Below, piece after piece: positions 4,870 through 5,657 of a stretch of DNA of 5,657 nucleotides. The translations under genes and the position numbers were made by a program. The stretch's first letter is position 1. Each line of letters starts with the position of its first letter. The notes under the pieces were generated by a model that had not been told where the DNA came from, did not search any database, and saw only the letters and a list, made by a program, of their open reading frames with translations. This stretch comes from Chloroflexota bacterium (GTDB taxonomy: Bacteria; Chloroflexota; Dehalococcoidia; JACQUE01): positions 1 to 5,657 of the forward strand of contig JACQUE010000182.1 of assembly GCA_016210425.1 (NCBI GenBank), written 5' to 3'.

Positions 4870-5657
4870 TCAGCGCAGGCTGAACTCCCCCAAATCGATG
4901 CTGTCCCGACCGTCGGGCAGACGCAGGCGTTGGATGGTCGCGGGGTCGTATATGCCTGCCACGATGCGGAGTTTCTGGCCTACCGCCTCGGCGGGAAGGC
5001 GGATGTTGTGATCGTCCCTGATCTCCTCGCTTTGCTCCCATTGAGGGAAGGGGTAGAGGCCATTGAGGGCCTCCCCGTCGTGCTGGGCGATCAGCTTGCC
5101 ATCCCCGTCAAGCACGTGGACAAAGACCTTGTAGTCGACGGTCACCTTCTTCATGGTGCGCCAGTAGAGGCTTACACGGAGCGTATCTCCGGCTCCAAGT
5201 AAGGGTCGCGCGAACTCGAAGCCAGTTAGGCCGAGGACGCCTTCGAATGTGGCATCCAGGGAATGGGAGGGCGAAGGAGCTTGGCCCACCACTTTGATCG
5301 GTCCAACGCGCAGCTCTTCGGCGCTCAGCCCGCTTCTGCCATCGGTCAACGGCAGCCGCTTGAGCGAGCCCATCTCATACATGCCTATCGATAGCCAGTA
5401 GGGACCGGCTGCCATACCGGAGGGAATAGGCATGGCGCGTTTAGTAATGATAAGGTCGCCGGGCTTCCAGTAAGCCGCCGGCAGCTCTAAGGCGTCGTCG
5501 TCCGCCGCTTTGCCGAAGTTGGCGTCGATCAGATGGGTGAAGAGCCGGAAATCCCGCTCAGGTATAGGGTGGCTGACGAAGCGATAGTCCTCCTTGGTCG
5601 AGGGAGGGGGAGTTGAGTCTGATATCTTCCAGTAAAGGGTGAGGGCCAGGTCCCCAC
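4870..5657 (-). CDS. C-terminal part of a protein with two tandem beta-rich domains, possibly a membrane glycosyltransferase (5' end outside window)
   Basis: The frame is open from the right edge to a TGA at 4872-4870, giving 261 visible residues; the start is outside the window. An internal ATG at 5433 is not a credible start because coding sequence continues through it. The visible part contains two copies of one pattern. Copy 1 (about 1-100) has GDLALTLYWK, FRLFTHLID, YWKPGDLII, then GPYWLSIGMYE and RLPL. Copy 2 (about 140-261) has GDTLRVSLYWR, YKVFVHVLD, a looser middle, then LRIVAGIYD and LRLPDG. Alternating hydrophobic residues suggest beta-sandwich domains, probably extracytoplasmic. 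Such tails are, to my knowledge, often found after the multi-helix part of ArnT/PMT-like glycosyltransferases in Chloroflexota, but no catalytic or membrane region is visible here, so the enzyme name is an inference. It lies 197 bp upstream of the complex II operon on the same strand; a functional link is not evident. Confidence 0.7.
   Translation of the reverse strand, partial: GDLALTLYWKISDSTPPPSTKEDYRFVSHPIPERDFRLFTHLIDANFGKAADDDALELPAAYWKPGDLIITKRAMPIPSGMAAGPYWLSIGMYEMGSLKRLPLTDGRSGLSAEELRVGPIKVVGQAPSPSHSLDATFEGVLGLTGFEFARPLLGAGDTLRVSLYWRTMKKVTVDYKVFVHVLDGDGKLIAQHDGEALNGLYPFPQWEQSEEIRDDHNIRLPAEAVGQKLRIVAGIYDPATIQRLRLPDGRDSIDLGEFSLR

Overview
The window is a GC-rich bacterial fragment (roughly 60% GC by eye) in which every gene I can support lies on the minus strand, so transcription runs from high to low coordinates. 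The best guess for the host is Chloroflexota or a similar menaquinone-using lineage. That rests on the Wolinella-type CAB succinate dehydrogenase/fumarate reductase, the Thr/Pro-rich lipoprotein linker, and a protein tail with repeated beta-rich W-x-P-G-D type domains. It is an inference, because no rRNA or marker gene is present.

Layout in transcription order: (1) 5657-4870, the 3' part of a large gene whose visible 261 residues hold two related beta-rich domains, probably the extracytoplasmic tail of a membrane glycosyltransferase-like protein. (2) 4869-4673, a 197-bp intergenic stretch with a G-rich tract on the coding strand and a small palindrome. (3) 4672-1337, a compact three-gene operon with overlapping or coupled genes: diheme-type cytochrome b subunit (C), flavoprotein (A) and iron-sulfur protein (B). 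It is followed by a strong hairpin at 1318-1289. (4) 1212-241, an M23-type (LytM-like) lipoprotein peptidase preceded by a recognisable promoter that would give an almost leaderless mRNA. (5) 174-1, the start of an unidentified protein with a GTG start, a good ribosome binding site and one N-terminal membrane or signal segment.

The core of the window is complex II. FrdA/SdhA carries the covalent-FAD histidine and all the usual dicarboxylate-site residues. FrdB/SdhB carries the complete ligand sets for its three iron-sulfur clusters, at almost the same residue numbers as in Wolinella succinogenes. The C subunit has five predicted membrane helices and would pass electrons between FrdB and menaquinone. 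It keeps three of the four expected haem-ligand histidines and both glutamates known to matter in the Wolinella enzyme, but the helix-II histidine for the proximal haem appears to be missing. This is the most interesting point in the window.

I found no mobile element, CRISPR array, tRNA or rRNA, and nothing that amounts to a new multi-gene system. The remaining points of interest are local: a substituted first zinc ligand in the M23 domain, a leaderless-type promoter, and a potential G-quadruplex upstream of the complex II operon.
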